The translations under genes were made by a program, and so were the position numbers. The notes below the pieces were generated by a model. The model was given only the letters and a program-made list of their open reading frames with translations. It did not search any database and had not been told where the DNA came from. A stretch of DNA of 64,000 nucleotides from Lycorma delicatula (lineage: Eukaryota; Arthropoda; Insecta; Hemiptera; Fulgoridae): contig NC_134455.1 in assembly GCF_047948215.1 (NCBI RefSeq), positions 322,826,147 to 322,890,146 on the forward strand, in the 5' to 3' direction. The first letter of the stretch is position 1. Each line of letters starts with the position of its first letter. Shown in pieces: positions 46,320 to 58,618 of the stretch.

Positions 46320-47739
46320 GAATAAAAGAGAAGACTATCATAATGAGATGAACATGAAAAGTTTTTGAAATGTATTGAAAAGCAAGTTATCTCAGGACTA
46401 CCGAAAAATTGTAGTAAACAAAGAAATAAACCTTCGTCATCCAATTCACTGAAAAAAGATATTCAAGAATGGCTTCAAAAAAATAAAATTAATGGCCCAG
46501 ATCTAACAAAAAAAAGAACGTTAGAAATCGCCAAAATACACCGCCCAGAACCACAATATGAATTAGACCATTTGTTCTCAAAGTGGGCGATAACGTCCCC
46601 TTATGGGCGCTGGAAGCCTTCAGGGGTCGGTATAAGGCCCACAGAAAATTGGGGGCGTTCAGGCGGTCTAGGAAGGCGATTGCTGATTTAAAAAAAGGAA
46701 AATATTATGTTTTCTTGATATTTCAAACTAAAATTAAATACCTACCTCACTAGTACAAAAGATTAAAGGGACACCTATATTTTATGATAAAAATTATTGT
46801 ATTCAAACCACTTTAACTTTGCAACCAAGAGGCTTAGAGAGATGAATAAAAAAAATATTGAAGCTTGAATACTCTACTTTTTGACAGTATACTTCAGATT
46901 TCAAATGTCATCAAATAAAAAAAAATCAGCGAGAAGAAAATTTTAAAAATCTGTAAGTTTTTCTTCGAGCGCATGGGGAAACGAATTTTTTTCAGTTCTC
47001 CATTAAAATCGTTTAAAAGCTTAAGACCTTTAGTTTCTCTTTTTTATATCTCTAAGATTTTTCTGAACCGAAATATTCCACTTTAAAGAGAAAAGGCCAC
47101 TTCTGTATTTAATTCTGCATATTTCCCGATATAAGCAACGTATTGATTGATACAAATAAATATAGAAATTAATGGGTTTCGATCTAGCTTTAATGACAAA
47201 TTGTGAGGTCTTTACTGTAGCTTAAAGTTTTTTTTGCTTTTGTTCATTTTGTGCCGAAGTACTGAAATCTTGAAATTTTGAGACTGCAACATGTATCACC
47301 CGCACTCTGCTTAACCCAAGATATGCCACATTTAAACACAATAATTGCAATTGCTGTTTTTAAGGGCGCATCTTAAAAACAGAAATTGCAATTATTATTT
47401 TTAACAGATAGTAAATTTAAAAATTTTGGGAGGCGCTAGAAAATGTTTGATTCTCAATGTGGACGGTGGGCGAAAAAAATTGAAAATCAATGAGACGAAA
47501 TACTAAATAACGAAGGAATTCCAGTGCTTAGAGTGTCACCTTACCAACCAGAATTTAACCCAATTGAATTTATTTGGAATCTAGTTAAAAAAATTCGAGA
47601 CCGCAAAATGTCCCACATGTCATTAACAGAATTGAGAGCCGTTACATTAGATGCAATTTCGTCAATTACTGTAGAAGACTGGAAAAGATCAGTGTCAAAG
47701 GTTCAGGAGGTAATGGACTCTTACTGTAACAGGCGTTAA
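46320..47739 (+). pseudogene. IS630/Tc1-like transposase, interrupted and decayed
   Basis: The 5' part (46330-46600) contains EDYHNEMN in one frame, then KCIEKQVISGLP, KKDIQEWLQKNK and KRTLEIAKIHRPEPQYELDH in another. These are the segments that surround the second catalytic Asp, although the MDN-x-x-YH motif itself is deleted. About 0.9 kb of unrelated sequence (about 46600-47500) follows. The C-terminal part then resumes as GIPVLRVSPYQPEFNPIEF (third catalytic position, NPIE-F-IW) and LTELRAVTLDAISSI, ending at 47739. It belongs to the same transposase group as 58619-59963. The interruption is either an insertion or a rearrangement. Confidence 0.7.
46691..47500. other. Sequence interrupting the transposase, unidentified
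   Basis: Separates the two transposase halves. The first 100 bases or so (from about 46585) are GC-richer than the rest. No terminal repeats or target duplication could be seen at the borders, so its nature is open. Confidence 0.3.
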
Positions 47740-48054
47740 TAGAAAATGTCATTGAAAGCATAATTACAACAAACATGGGGATGGACGATGATGAAACATC
47801 AGGTAGTGAAGACGAATTGGAAATTAATTCCGGTGAAGTGAAACTTAGTCAAGCTCAAAAATCGAGGGTTGTTGGCGTAACACAGAAGATAGTGCTACGG
47901 AAACTGTAGATCAAACTGATCGTTTAATTATTTAGTAAATTAATATAAAAATATTATTTTGTTATTATTATTTTTGTTAATATTATTTTTTGTAAATATT
48001 ATTTTTGTTATACCGCAACTATATCCACTTGTTGCGATTCCGTAAGCCTATGTA

Positions 48055-48779
48055 CGAGGTGTGATCAAAAAATACGGTGAATAATTTTTTATTAAAAAAA
48101 GTAATAAGGTTACATAGAATTCGATTTAATCTCCTTCAAAGTACTGTCCTTGGCAAGCAATGCACTTATCCCAACATTGACTCCATGACTGGAGGCATTT
48201 CTGGAAGGCGTCTTTCGGAAGGGCTTTTAGCTGCTCGGCCGTGGCCCTCTCAATGTCTGCAATGGTGCCAAAGTGTTTTCCTTTAAGCACAGTATTAATT
48301 TTTGGGAAGAGCCAAAAGTCGCATGGTGCTAAATCCACTGAGTAAGGCGGATGTGGATAGACAAGAACACTTTTTTCGGCCAAAAATGAGAGGCGAGGTG
48401 TGACACGGCGCGTTATCGTGGTGAAGAAGGAAGCCATTGGTCCATTTTTCTGGTCGCTTTCTTCGTACGTCGTTTCTCAAACGTTGCAGTACACCCTTAT
48501 AAAATTCAGAGTTTACAGTTGTTCCCCTTGGAACGAACTCTGAACCACTGTTTCCACTTTTTGCTTATTTTCAACTGTTTTTGAGGTTACTGGACGTCCC
48601 GCACGCGGCTCGTCTTCAACAGACTCATTTCAGTTTTTAAATCGGTCATACCACTTGTACACAAAATTCAAAGTTATCACATTATCGCCGTACACCGATT
48701 CTAACATTTCGTGAGCTTCTTTTGCACTCTTTTGCAACTTAAAACAAAACATAATGTTAATGCGTTGTTCAAAATCCAT
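48055..48779 (-). pseudogene. mariner transposase with internal deletion
   Basis: ATG at 48779 begins MDFEQRINIMFCFKLQKS, then the helix-turn-helix region and EDEPRAGRPVTSKTVENK after one stop. At about 48545 the sequence jumps to FVPRGTTVNSEFYKGV, so roughly the third of the protein with the first catalytic Asp is gone. FLLHHDNAPCHTS (second Asp) remains. After a frameshift LVYPHPPYSVDLAPCDFWLF (third Asp) and the C-terminus FEGD end at 48126. The 3' terminal sequence TACGAGGTGTGATCAAAAAA lies at about 48052-48071. A matching 5' terminal repeat was not found on the right, so that end is truncated or mutated. Confidence 0.85.
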
Positions 48780-48829
48780 GTTGCGCGACAGACACGATAA
48801 ACACAACCTCACTCTAGCGGCTCTGGCAG

Positions 48830-49160
48830 CTGACTGGCAAGCTCGAACGTGTTTATGAATACAGTAATGTAAAATAATATTTTTAATTGTGTTATTACAG
48901 TTTAGAACGGAATTACAAGCATATCACTTTGTGCAGTAGTACTAAACCCAGACTATACTGTTGTGTTATGTCTCCATCTCTGTCTATAGCCAAACACTAC
49001 AACAGTGCTGCGCTCCACGAATAGTAATTGTTTAATTAGCAGATTACAACTATCAATACAAGTACACTTTCCAAGATATTCCTAATCATCAGCTCTACAT
49101 AAGAGTACTTATAGGAAATAATAAATTTTAAAATCTAAAATATTTAACTTTTTATTATCT
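48830..49160. other. Non-coding, nothing recognised
   Basis: Flank between the mariner 5' side and the degraded LINE. No gene. Confidence 0.35.
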
Positions 49161-49164
49161 AGTT

Positions 49165-50245
49165 TATAATTAATTACATTAATGTCCTTTATGTATGTAT
49201 CCTGGCGCTATATCCCGGCGTGGGCTTTGGCCTTCTTCACGATTCGCCTCCAATCTTCCCAATCTCTCTCCGCCACTCTCAATCCTCTCACTAACATCGC
49301 TGTCAGATCCCGATCTTATTTGTTTCTGAAATGTCCGTTTCTGTTATCCGTAATTCCAATCCTGATCCGAGGCTCATCGTTAGGTTTCGTAGCAGTTTTC
49401 GTTTTCCAGGGTGGAGTTGCTAACACCAGATCCAAACCCCCCCCCCCCCCGCCCAAAATGGTGGACCAGTGGATTTTCTTCTAAGAGTTTCATTCTTCTA
49501 CACAGACTGCTTCTTCTCCAGCTTACAAAGCTCTATCTACCCTGTATTTGGAGGACATTACTGTCCTCTAATTGTCAAATATTTTTAACTGTTATAAATC
49601 ACTTGAACTCATTTTTGGGCTCCTTCCCCAGGTTTCGCCACTTGTCACGGTCCTTTGCTCTTTCCATCCACTTCAGAACTGTTGTTTTTACGACGCCGTC
49701 TTTCCATCTGCTTCTTTGCTATCTGACTTTCATTTTTTTTTAGGTGAGGTGGCGGAATACCATTTACGTACGCCCCCTAGGGGACAGTGTCGGGCTCGCA
49801 ACAGGTTCCGCAAGTTGTTATTTATGGCGTACGTATGCCTGCGTCCTACCGATTAAACCTAACCACCTCACCCACTCCCCTACAGGGACCGGCCCGCAAT
49901 TAAGCATTACTCAGCCCCGGGTAATTAATTAATTGCTCAGCAATTAAGCATTACTCAGTTCCCAATCACGGAGACCTTTCAGCATGTACTCGATGCTGTT
50001 GTCCGGGGGTCAAACCCTCCAGGTTAAAGCGTCGCCTTACTTGAGTCCATCTGTTACACTGATAAAACGTATGTTATGGAGTTTCTTCCGCACCACAGTA
50101 CTGACGCTGCGGGGACTCCTTTCTGTGAAACCTATAAAGGAACAATACAACTTCACCGTGTCTCGACAGGAACTGGGCGAGGTAGTAGTCCAACTCGACA
50201 AATCCCCTCCGATCCACGGTATCGTACAATCCTAATAACAAGTGA
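49165..50245 (-). pseudogene. Degraded LINE (reverse transcriptase core and C-terminus)
   Basis: On the minus strand, 50240-49990 carries a corrupted RT palm block: FISVTDGLK-stop-GDAL, equivalent to the x-GLRQGDALSP box, preceded by a divergent fingers/palm region. From 49740 to 49180 the C-terminal region of a LINE ORF is visible in several frames: KWMERAKDRDKWR, then RVAERDWEDWRRIVKKAKAHAGI and a stop near 49205. Most of the sequence between those domains is missing, with the inverted-repeat sequence at 49743-49872 in its place. A 15-base C run (about 49437-49451) interrupts one frame. The clade is not resolvable. Confidence 0.55.
49743..49872. repeat. Short nested inverted repeat
   Basis: Outer arms GGTGAGGTGG and CCACCTCACC, inner arms TACGTACGCC and GGCGTACGTA. 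It sits inside the degraded LINE. Just beyond it GCAATTAAGCATTACTCAG is repeated twice (about 49896 and 49941). Confidence 0.55.
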
Positions 50246-52785
50246 TACTGCATAATGTATTCTGTCGTATCGGTTTGTTGATGTTACAAAAATACTTGTT
50301 TAAATTTTATGCATTTAACATATTTGCATATTATAGGAGGTTTCAGTATGTAATAATAATAATAATAAATGTAAGAGCTCAGAATGTAATTTATATAATT
50401 ATGTAATAATAAAAAAAATCTAAACATAATATGAAAAAACAAACCGCGCCACAAAACACTAAAAACATTTCATATAAAAATAAGAGGTATCCGTACGGTG
50501 AAAATCAAAAACTTATTGGAAAAAAGAAAGGAACGCGGTTAACATTTTCTCAAGGCGATAAAAGTAAGCGAAATATTAAAATGCTGTTTTAATCACTTAT
50601 ATTCGTTTCCCCGAAACCCCATTTATGAATAAAATATTAATAAGCGCTTACGAGCAGCAGATTCTAAAAGTATTTACAACATCCAGCAAATAGTATAAAA
50701 TATAACATTTATAATCTGAATGCGTAGATTCACAGGAGATAAATATTAAAAATTAAAAAACACGACTGCCCCCCCCCAAAAAAAAAATTGCTTTTAATAC
50801 AGGATAATTAGAAGCGAATGGGTGACAATTGGTTTACCCGTTGAGCTGTTACGGTGAAATATACATACATACGTAGACCCTAAATACAATCACACTTTTT
50901 GGGAAGTCGTGTAATAACAATGACATAAACTAAGCATATACACATATTAAAACTGTTGTATGATTTACATCTACAGTTAACAAATTGTAAACATCTGATA
51001 GTCGTCTGGAAAGTTACTTATGAAAATATATATTACGTTGTCTTACTGTATAGTTTTAATTAACATAAAATTTATTTTAAAAAAATAAAAAGAGCACAAC
51101 TACTTAAAACAGCAAACGTTTAAAGAAAAAAAATTATTCAATTTCTTCGAGAAATAGAAGAGTAAATTAACTAAAACCGATGAAAATATCACATAACGTT
51201 ATTAATTAACATAGGAAAAAACAAGATGTAGCCTGAAATGAAATTTTAAATTTAATATAAAATGTAAAAATATTAATTTCAATAAAATAAAAAGTATGAA
51301 TAAAGAACAGTATCTTTATAGAACGAGCAGACTACAATTTGAAAGCAGATAAAAGTGAAATAATAATAACAATGCCAAAGATGAATTAAAGAGCAAAATA
51401 ATTTCATTCACAATAAACTTTCGATAGCTGCTTATCTGATTGGAAAATTTCATAAACAAGCCATTTATTAAAAAAAAATAATAATATCAATAGGAATTAT
51501 AAACGTCAATATTTTAAATGCCGATAAACTCCTCTGACCTTCAATTCCTGTTATTAAAATACAGCAAAATAAATAAGTAAATAAACCGGTTAGATCTATT
51601 ATCGATTTCAAAAAACCAGCGGCTTACAAAATTTCAAACCCGATAAGTACAATGCTAAATTAAAAATATAATTAATTTTTTTATTAGTAAAAATTAGCAA
51701 AATATTCATCGAAATAATGAAATTAAAATTAACAGGAAAAAACAATAACGTTTTACACAAACCTTCCTTTAAACAAACTACTGTATTATAAATAAAAAAT
51801 TAAAACTAACAAAGATTTAAAGACTTTATTCGTGAAACAGATTAAATAAATGGCAATTAAACCAAAACTACTTTACAGAGGAAAAAATTTTATTCTGAAC
51901 GATAATACCGGCAGCTAAATAGTAAAATCCGCTGAATAGCAAATTATCGGAAATAAAGTCATAAGAAGAAACAAATTAAATAAGGACAGCTCAATTTAAA
52001 TGGATTTTTTACAAAAACAGTTGTGGATAGTACCAAACGATTCAAACAGTATAAAAATTACGGTTAAAAAAATATGTAAAAATACTTTAATTTTAATACT
52101 TTACAGAAAAATTACGTAAAAATTCTTCAAGCAGTTAATTGTTAGTTTTATTTAAAACCTTATTTTTTTCAAATAAAAGGAAATAATACAACAAACTGGC
52201 AAAAAACTCGATTATAATTTTTTTTAAATTCAATGACAAAAACATTTTAAATAACGAAAGGGAAGAAAAACCAAACATAACTTTCATAAATGGAATGAAT
52301 ACCTTGTATAAAACATTTTAACATGAGTGAAATCGCAAATTTAGAGAAAAAATTTAATGATACAATCTATTAAAATCATTTTAGAAATCAATAAAATTAA
52401 AAAAACATTAAATCAACTCCAACCCTTACAAACGTGATACATAAAGAGCACTACTTAACGTGCTCAAAATAATGCACAGAATAAACAAATAAAAACCAAT
52501 AATAGCAACGCATGAATAACAGAAATATATACAAATCACGGCTACTGATTGTTTAGAAAACACACACATGAATTCAAAACAAGAATTCAAATGATTAACA
52601 CACATTTCAATTACTTACTCGTATTTTTATACCAGAAATAAAAAGAATATATGTGAAGGCCTATACATTTACAGTTTATAAACGAGCAAAAACAAATAAG
52701 CAAGCTATGAAAAATAATATAAAACATTAATTTCTTTTGCTACATGAATTAATTTTTATCACAGAAGGTTACAGAGAAGCTTGTA
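50246..52785. other. Non-coding, nothing recognised
   Basis: Very AT-rich DNA. A short (AAT)n run at about 50352-50365 and a 9-base C run at about 50769-50777. No open frame of interest. Confidence 0.45.
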
Positions 52786-52910
52786 CGTGGGAATGTGGTA
52801 ATGGAATTTTATAGCGTATGAAAAATGCCATGCCTGGCTGGGGGATTCGAATCCGGTAGCCCCGGATGAAAGGTCTAGACGCTACCACTCTGCCACGGAA
52901 ATCGGCAATA
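52786..52910 (-). mobile_element. tRNA-derived SINE, family 2
   Basis: On the minus strand: A-box-like GTGGCAGAGTGGTAGCGTC and B box GGATTCGAATCCCCC, followed by AGCCAGGCATGGCATTTTTC and an AATTCCATT-type body. The 3' tail seen in the 54694 copy is missing. It resembles a tRNA gene at first sight, but it lacks a closing acceptor stem and shares its body with other copies. Confidence 0.75.
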
Positions 52911-53638
<728 letters not shown>

Positions 53639-54130
53639 AACTGTACCTACAAACTAACTTGTCCTGACTGATTTATCAACGCCCCGGAAAAACTACTGAA
53701 AAGAAATTGATGAAAATTTGTATACAATGTTCTTCCTACGGTTTAAGTGCACACTAAGAACGGATTTTTTGAAGTTCCGAGTTCTAAGGGTTAAAATGGA
53801 GTAAAAATGAAATTTACTACTTTTTTTTAATTTCTTGGTAAAAAAAATGAAGAGATCAATTTGATTTTTGGTGTGTGTAATTTTCATGTAAATATCTAAA
53901 AGCAAATGTCTAGATTTTTCGAAATTCGGCCTTGAAAGGGGTAAAGAAAGTAAAGAAAATTATAACAAATCTTCCCTATTTCCGACTATACTAAACGAGA
54001 TATTCAATAGATTTGGGCTTACAAATATTCTTCAGATAAATATCTAAAAACCATTTTCGGATTTTTTTGAATTTCGATTTTTTAAAGAGTGCAACGTGAA
54101 TGGCACGGCGGCTCAACCAACACAGCCACT
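53639..54130. repeat. Unclassified dispersed-repeat sequence
   Basis: Non-coding sequence between the compound microsatellite and the inverted repeat, with the start TGTCCTGACTGATTTATCAA and internal near-repeats of AAATATCTAAAA-CA (about 53891 and 54039). It looks like the body of a dispersed non-autonomous element that ends in the (AT)n(GT)n tract. No second copy in the window confirms this. Confidence 0.35.
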
Positions 54131-54163
54131 GTTAATTGGATGGTTGACAGAGTTTACTTTAAA

Positions 54164-54223
<60 letters not shown>

Positions 54224-55193
54224 GCAGACCTGACGCGCAGTTTCGCCCGTGCTGCATGGTTAACTCGGTTTCCCGTCGCGGTCAGGGCTTGCTTCACTTG
54301 CCCTTCCCGTCTTGCCAGGGGGTTCTGCCTCCGGACCCCTCTGTGTTCATTAAGCTCATGCTTATGATAATAATAAATAAAAATTAAAGCCTGTTCAATT
54401 TATAAAAAATAAATAAATATTTTTATTACAGTGGCGCCACTGTTGCCACTGTTACTGTGCGACGGGATTGGCTGCATCTGCCTGTTATTACTGACTAAAA
54501 TACATAAAATAAAAGTAATTAAAAAAAATGAGAAACGAAGTACTCGTAGGTCACCTCCTAGGGTATCGCTAAGAACCGGGCAAAATACATTTTTACCCGT
54601 GCGAAGTACGGGTAACCAGTTACAACTCATATTTTTAAGATGGAGGCCGACTGTTTTGTAACCTACACTGTAGATCATTAAAAGTTTCGGGTCTTTTTTT
54701 TTAACCTCCGGGAGCACCGTTAGGTGTTGCTTCAGAGGATGAGATGAATGATTTGTAGCGTGTATGAAAATTCCATGCCTGACCGGGATTCGAACCCGGG
54801 ACCTCCGGATGAAAGGTCGAGACGCTACCACTGGCGCCACGGAGGCCGGCGAAAGTTGCGGGTCCTGTACTGACCAAACTGTTTCTCAGAAGAAATTACA
54901 ATACTTTTTATTTTTTTAAATATTTATTTATTTTTTATAAATTAAACAGGCTATAATTTTTATTTATTATTATCATAAGCGTGAGTTTAATAAACACAGA
55001 GGGGTCCGGAGGCAGAGCCCCCTGGCTATACGAGATGGGCAAGTGAAGCAAGCCCTGACCGTGACGGGAAACCAAGTTAACCATTCGGGCGAAACCGCGC
55101 GACGGGTCTGCTAGAGTGTATGTGTGTGTGTGTGTGTGTGTAAATATAATTTTTTAAAGTAAACTCTGTCAACCATCCAATTAAATCAAATAA
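54131..55193. repeat. 1.06-kb inverted repeat with about 295-bp arms
   Basis: The left arm (54131-54425) and the reverse complement of the right arm (54897-55193) match over nearly their whole length. The outer AATTGGATGGTTGACAGAGT is identical in both arms, the dinucleotide tracts correspond, and CTAGCAGACC, CAGGGCTTGCTTCACTTGCC and CCTCCGGACCCCTCTGTG all recur, with scattered substitutions and small indels. The roughly 470-bp spacer holds a CCCGTGCGAAGTACGGGTAA palindromic motif (about 54597-54616) and a SINE inserted later. The structure is either a foldback element or two inverted copies of one repeat family related to 29255-29885. Confidence 0.8.
54694..54851 (-). mobile_element. tRNA-derived SINE, family 2, with target-site duplication
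   Basis: 158 bp. On the minus strand the tRNA-like head has TGGCGCCAGTGGTAGCG (A box) and GGGTTCGAATCCCGG (B box). The body AGGCATGGAATTTTCATAC is followed by the 3' tail CATCCTCTGAAGCAACACC ... GGAGGTTA and an A tract. AAAGTTTCGGGTC (54681-54693) and AAAGTTGCGGGTC (54852-54864) form a 13-bp duplication with one mismatch. It inserted into the spacer of the inverted repeat and is therefore younger than it. CTTTCAT at the anticodon-loop position could be read as CAT or TTC. Confidence 0.88.
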
Positions 55194-56399
55194 CATTGTT
55201 TGTGTGGAGATAGTATCCTAGTAAACATTCCTAATTTCCAAGTTCTGAAATGCCTTTAAGGAATTTCTGGTTCAGCAATCTCTATTATTTATTTTCTAAT
55301 CATTTTCTTTGAAGGGAATTTTTAAAAGAAAACATCCATATTCTCCTTTTAAAGTTTGAAACCCGAAATAAACAAATAAATATTAAAATTAAACCTCTCT
55401 CACTTGTATTTACGTTAGAATTTCCAGCAGTACATTCTGTTGAATGTTTTAAATTACCAATAAAGTTTATGTCTGAACTCGATGACTTTAAAGGGACGAC
55501 CGTTTTTTAGGCTATCCGCATTGACACTGCGATTTATTACCAGCTATTTATGAGTTAGTGATTTTAATTTTAAATTAGCTACAGAGTTTAGATAAGCGCT
55601 GACAATACATTTATTTTTCCGCTGTCTACTACAATTATGGGAATAACAATTGTATCTTCAAATCATTCGATACAGATACTGTACAGCCTTCTCTTTCAAA
55701 TATTTTAACAAACATTAGCAATTTCTGTAGAACCTTTTTCCCTTCACAATCATGACACATGTAGTCGTACACAGAAACTGTCCTATTTCTTATATATCAT
55801 ATAATGTATTCTCTTTTATTACTTATCTTCTAAAATGTTTTTCTCCTGTGTGCAAGTTGCAACATTTCTATAATTTTTTTTTTCTTCAGTCGCATTTTCG
55901 TAAAAAACATAATGTTGAGATCGGCCATTTTTCGGTACGAGGAATGCTAAATGAAACTCATAATTGAATATTCCAGTGTGCACGGTAAAATTGCTGCAGG
56001 GTTTTCCATTTTTACACATTCATTTTGTAATCTCGGAAACCTGTGCTACGGTAATTCTTGCGTTAATGTACTCTTTTCCGTACGAGCACAGGTAATGACT
56101 CGGTATCTATGGTATAAAAGTAAATGAAATATGCACACAAACTCTTTTGTTTACATCTTCCGGTACTTGCTGATATTTGTCCCCCGCGCACCGCACATAA
56201 TCTGCTATAAATCCATCTGTTGTTTTTTGGAGTTACAGTGGGAATGGAACGATGATTTATATCTAAGGTGGATATAAAACCTTTTTAGAAACTCTAAATT
56301 TGTTACCTTGCTTTTCAAATCATAAAGTGTTACACATTAGATTACTTCTTAAATAAACATTATCGATCTTTATTACACATACAAACAATTAGCTTACAT
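55194..56399. other. Non-coding, nothing recognised
   Basis: AT-rich. Small open frames at 55752-55967 and 55819-56019 overlap on opposite strands and lack homology. Confidence 0.4.
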
Positions 56400-57530
56400 G
56401 AAGAAATTATGGATTCAAAAAATAAAAACAAAAAAATAGTGATTCATGGGGAGAAAGTTTAGTGGAGAAAATAACGCGGGTTTAAGAGGATCTGTACAGT
56501 GACCGAACCGACGAGAGTGAGGCTGAAATTACGAAGCACGGTTGGGGGGGGGGAATGAAGAATTTCATTATGCTACTGATTTATCTATTATGGAGGAAAT
56601 GAGACTAAAGAAGTTATTAAGTTAGAAAAGAGGAGAAGGAAATTTAAGATAAGAAGAGGAGCGAAGAAAGATTGACCACTTTCACCATTGTTGTTTAACT
56701 ATGTCCTAAATAGTATACTCAAGAAGTTGAAACACCTTCATTAGAGAATAAACGTAAATGGATTCTGATTTTCTAATCTGAGATTCCCTGACGATATTTT
56801 GTGGGTAGCAAATGTCAGTGCCGATCTTTAAAAGATTTTGAAGGAACTGGCGTAAATAACTAGGAAGAAAAGCCTATTATTAGACCCTGATAAGACAAAA
56901 GGATTACAAACTCAGATAAAAAGCTTTATAATGGTGGACAATGTAAATTCTGATTATGTAGATGATTATAATATTTAGGTCAGTCTGTGTCTTTTCAACA
57001 GAGTAATATTACGGGGGTGAACAGCAGAATAAATTATGCGTGAAAGAAGTATTGGTTTCTAGTGGAAAACGTTAAGAGGAATTCTCAAGATAATTAAACA
57101 CTGAAGATATATTTAGTTGCGTATATCCAATGATTTTATATGAACGCCACACCTGGAGAGCTTACAACTGGGTTAGACAGAAGACTAGGAGTAACAAAAC
57201 ATAAGTGGATTAGAAGTATTCTTAGTGTTAGAAGAAATGACAAGAGTAAGGAATAAAAATATGATAAGAAGTTTTAGATTGAGGAATTTAGCAAAAGAAG
57301 CACATCTTCTGAAGTAGAAAATGGCTGGTCATGTGGGCAGAAAAGATGAATTGGATCGGGCAAACGTACGTAAGAATGGATTCCCATAGATTAAAAAGGA
57401 GGGAGGGGAAGACCTGTATTTAAATGGAAGAGTAAAATAGAGGAAAGGTCGGATGTGTTGAGGTATTCACAACCGAGAAACGTAATGGTATGGTCAACAT
57501 TTTTAAAAAGACTCTACTGACTTTTAATGT
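56400..57530 (+). pseudogene. Degraded LINE reverse transcriptase (RTE-like tail)
   Basis: Plus-strand frames give LRFPDDILWVANVSADLKKI (56778 onwards), a corrupted FADD palm box with Ala to Pro, then DPDKTKGLQTQIK, the post-palm segment. A later block with TRVRNKNMIRSFRLRNLAKE and KMAGHVGRKDELDRAN (about 57230-57370) is equivalent to the C-terminal WAGHV-R region of RTE and related elements. Many stops and frameshifts, a 9-base G run near 56546, and no borders. It is much older than the RTE copies at 30570 and 36704 and a different subfamily. Confidence 0.6.
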
Positions 57531-58618
57531 AGTGTATTATGTGGTAGTTGTAAAGTCAAAATCATTCTTCTTATTAGATGTAATTTTTTATATATATATT
57601 TTTTTTTTTGGACTGTAAAGATTATTTTTCTTTTAAATTATATATATAGCGACTCAATATCATCCAAAAGCAGAGTCTCTGGTTCAAAATAAGACGTAAA
57701 TAAATCTTTCTTGTTATTATCTATTATTATACATTCGCTTATGATTACCGCCTAATAATTGAGAATATCGATACTTGTGGCTTATTTTCCGCATACAACC
57801 TCCTATGTAATTTCGTTTTTTGTTAATATCGACTAACAGCCAGTACTTTTCAAACATATTACATTTTCCGCTTCGATAAATTTTGTGTTACAACTTCTGA
57901 CGACGTAAGGCATCACTACGTGAATGTATTTTCTCGCAGGAGCTTCTACCCCCTTTTTTTTATAAATATGTTAGGTACACTTTTATAAAACGATCTTGTT
58001 TTATTGACTATTTCTTCTGGGACGAACTACCTTTCCTTTTCCAATTATTACTCTTTCTGAGTTCTGAGTTAATAAGAGTCTGTACGTACTAGAGGCTCTA
58101 CGTTCTTTTTTATGAAGCGCGTGAATGTAGTTTAAAGTACGCCGTAACACGATACTAAGCCGTCGGGGTGTTAAAAGCAGAATTACCGCGCTGCTCAGTA
58201 AGATGAATAAGTTGCTTTAAATTACACACCGTTCGATGAGAGTGATGGAGGCACGTATAAAGATGCTTAACAAATAAGCGTTGTGCAACACAACTTCCAT
58301 AGATGAATGATGACATAACTAATTCTCTTTCTTATAAGGACTACTACAGCTTTAGAAATCATACAGACCGTTTTCTACAGTTGTAAAGTATCATATTCTA
58401 TTTAATAGTACTAAACATTACCTCACAAAACCGTGCAGCATAATAGTATTCTGATTCATAATAACAGTATGATGATACTTATTATCGAAACAATAATAGT
58501 ATGATGATTCTGATTAAATTTAGCGCTACCCAAAAATTAGAATATTGTAATAAAACGATATTTTCACCTTAAAAATAAACATTTTAAGAAAGTACGTTAC
58601 GGTTATATTAAAATTTCA
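57531..58618. other. Non-coding, nothing recognised
   Basis: AT-rich with T runs. No gene. Confidence 0.4.
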
